Shown here in pieces: positions 52,972-54,098 of a DNA stretch of 54,098 nt. The notes beneath the pieces were generated by a model. It had not been told where the DNA came from, did not search any database, and saw nothing but the letters and a program-made list of their open reading frames with translations. A program made the translations under genes and the position numbers. The DNA comes from Bryobacterales bacterium (lineage in GTDB: Bacteria; Acidobacteriota; Terriglobia; Bryobacterales; Bryobacteraceae): contig PMSX01000272.1 of NCBI GenBank assembly GCA_003167495.1, positions 1 to 54,098 of the forward strand, written 5' to 3'. Numbering within the stretch: the stretch's first letter is position 1; the number at the start of each line of letters is the position of its first letter.

Positions 52972-53601
52972 TTAATGCTCGTGCTTAAAATACGGCAGCA
53001 GCGCGTGGCATCCCAGAAACAGAAATGCCCCGGCAATGACGCAAAGCACGGCGGGCGTCCAGGAAGCGCCGAAGCGCGCTAAGCCGAAGCGATCGGCCGC
53101 GGGTTCGATAAGAGCGCCAACAAGCGTGAAGACTTCAGCAACGGCTCCTAAGCTGATGGCGCGCAGATGGGAAGAGATGGAACGCCGCAGCACCCAACCC
53201 AGCGCGAAACCTTCTGGAATTTTGTGAAGGCTCAATCCGATGGGCACGAGCGCTATGGGCACAGGCTGCGACGCAAGCGTACGAATGCTCCACCCATCAA
53301 GCAGGCTATGAAGGGCAGTTGCCAACAGGAGCGGAGCGATAACGCCATGGCGCGGCGAATGGCCCAGGCGAATCAAAGCCCCATCGGAAACGGCCATCAA
53401 AACGACCACGAGCGCGAGGCCAAGAATGGTTTGTGGCCAGCCCCAAACGGCGGTAATTTCCGGCACGATCCAAATGAAAGCGACCGCGAACAGAAGCAAT
53501 CCACCGGCGGCGGCAAGATAGCTGGAAATGCCGCGATGGAGCAACACGCCGCCGGCGACACCAAGCAGTGCGAGGCCGGTGAGTAGTGCGGCCAACGCCA
53601 T
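52972..53601 (-). CDS. ZIP-family metal transporter
   Basis: The 209-aa membrane protein has about seven or eight hydrophobic segments. The two metal-binding helices are recognisable: TALHSLLDGWSI (TM4) and GLSLHKIPEGFALGWVL (TM5), with the HxxxE of ZIP proteins. It should move Zn2+ or another divalent cation into the cytosol. The length is short for a ZIP but within the bacterial range. Its ATG directly follows the stop of the cupin gene, so both are in one transcript. Confidence 0.85.
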   Translation of the reverse strand: MALAALLTGLALLGVAGGVLLHRGISSYLAAAGGLLLFAVAFIWIVPEITAVWGWPQTILGLALVVVLMAVSDGALIRLGHSPRHGVIAPLLLATALHSLLDGWSIRTLASQPVPIALVPIGLSLHKIPEGFALGWVLRRSISSHLRAISLGAVAEVFTLVGALIEPAADRFGLARFGASWTPAVLCVIAGAFLFLGCHALLPYFKHEH

Positions 53602-54054
53602 TTACTGGCCGGTAACTTTCACCACAAAATAGGTGACTTGTTTGCCCTTTTCAACCAGCAGCTGGTGCGGCACGCCGGCCGGGATATGGAAAATGTCACC
53701 GGGCGCATAGTGAACTTGCTCGCCGCCTGCAATAGAAGTACCACGCAATTCACCGGGCTTCTCGACGTGGGAGTTGACGAGTTTGCCGCCCGTGATCAGC
53801 GTCCCTTCGCCATCTTCAATCACGAAGATATCCGCCTCGTGTTCGTGTACTTCAGACGAACCGGTGGCTTCGCGGTGGGCCACCATCGTATAGTGCCCCT
53901 TGTATTGCTTTAAGGGCACAGATTTGAACGTCGGATGCTCGGCGGAAAGCTTATCTTTAATGGCTGCCAGATCCGCTGACGAATAGTGATCGACGGCGCT
54001 GGTTGCGGCAAGGATCACGGTGGCTGCGAGAAGAGAAAGAGTGAGTTTGTTCAT
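53602..54054 (-). CDS. Secreted cupin-domain protein
   Basis: The 150-aa product begins with a signal peptide (MNKLTLSLLAATVILAATS). The single cupin barrel has the metal motif EVHEHEADIFVIEDGEGTLITGG and the second motif YAPGDIFHIPAGVPHQLLV. The conserved His/Glu ligands are present, so it probably binds a divalent metal in the periplasm. The reaction is unknown; a dioxygenase or isomerase is possible but so is simple metal or small-molecule binding. Cotranscription with the ZIP transporter suggests a metal link. Confidence 0.85.
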   Translation of the reverse strand: MNKLTLSLLAATVILAATSAVDHYSSADLAAIKDKLSAEHPTFKSVPLKQYKGHYTMVAHREATGSSEVHEHEADIFVIEDGEGTLITGGKLVNSHVEKPGELRGTSIAGGEQVHYAPGDIFHIPAGVPHQLLVEKGKQVTYFVVKVTGQ

Positions 54055-54074
54055 AGCGGAAAGAAGGTGAAGAT

Positions 54075-54098
54075 TGGTGGGCCCTGTAGGATTTGAAC
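54075..54098 (-). tRNA. 3' end of a tRNA gene (truncated by the window)
   Basis: Reading the minus strand from the right edge: G then the T-loop TTCAAAT, T-stem CCTAC, 3' acceptor strand AGGGCCC, discriminator A and encoded CCA (54077-54075). This matches a tRNA end exactly (5' acceptor should be GGGCCCT). The anticodon lies outside the window, so the amino acid cannot be told. Confidence 0.85.

Noticed and set aside
1..54098. CRISPR arrays, prophage or integron structures, insertion sequences
   Set aside because: No regularly spaced repeats, transposase, integrase or phage structural genes were seen. The only repeats are the TPR coding units, the REP-like element and the short motifs listed.

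Overview
The window looks like chromosomal DNA of a soil acidobacterium of the Solibacter/Bryobacter type. This rests on gene families that are largely acidobacterial: three TIGR03435 domains, an Acidobacterial Duplicated Orphan Permease (ADOP), a TIGR03436-type VWA protein, an Oar-like TonB receptor with a carboxypeptidase-regulatory N-terminus, and tandem DUF4097 proteins. GC-rich codon use and frequent GTG/TTG starts agree. No rRNA, CRISPR array, phage or complete IS element was seen. A partial tRNA gene lies at the right edge.

Layout: (1) 1-2160 is a damaged exopolysaccharide locus: a C-terminal fragment of an unknown protein, a polysaccharide-deacetylase-like protein, and a chimeric remnant in which the start of a Wzz-type chain-length gene runs out of frame into the end of a GT4 glycosyltransferase. 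(2) 2420-2998 encodes a Pal-like lipoprotein. (3) 9794-3015 on the minus strand is a four-gene run: secreted DUF1349/TolB-like protein, proC, a 1323-residue caspase-STAND-14xWD40 protein, and a translationally coupled alpha/beta hydrolase. The last two resemble a conflict or programmed-death module. (4) 9901-17451 holds a soluble chemoreceptor, altronate/galactarate dehydratase, an OmpH/Skp chaperone, an ECF sigma/anti-sigma pair, an unknown conserved-looking gene behind a leader hairpin, heme oxygenase and ribokinase. (5) 21295-17448 (minus) is a sulfate assimilation operon, cysD-cysN-cysH(APS type)-tauE, preceded by a cyclase-family gene. (6) 28334-22710 (minus) is an ECF sigma, HEAT-type anti-sigma, two DUF4097 proteins and an ADOP permease. 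(7) 28453-37221 (plus) is a tight six-gene operon: BlaI repressor, mini TIGR03435 protein, M56 peptidase fused to TIGR03435, secreted TIGR03435 protein, TonB receptor, VWA lipoprotein. It has a clear promoter with two TAGTAG half-sites 21 bp apart. (8) 37230-41768 holds a GNAT, an RsbU-like phosphatase, nnr and tsaE. (9) 41773-51233 holds a 1087-residue TPR protein, a methyltransferase-GT2-GT2-GT4 megaenzyme (WsaE+WsaF-like) and a polytopic membrane protein carrying an in-frame REP-like palindrome. (10) 51292-54054 holds a tiny exported protein with an amidase, then a ZIP transporter and a secreted cupin.

The two best candidates for undescribed systems are the BlaI/M56-TIGR03435/TonB/VWA operon, where a lineage-specific domain takes the place of the BlaR1 sensor, and the caspase-STAND-WD40 gene coupled to a hydrolase in the position that a gasdermin occupies in bacterial gasdermin operons.
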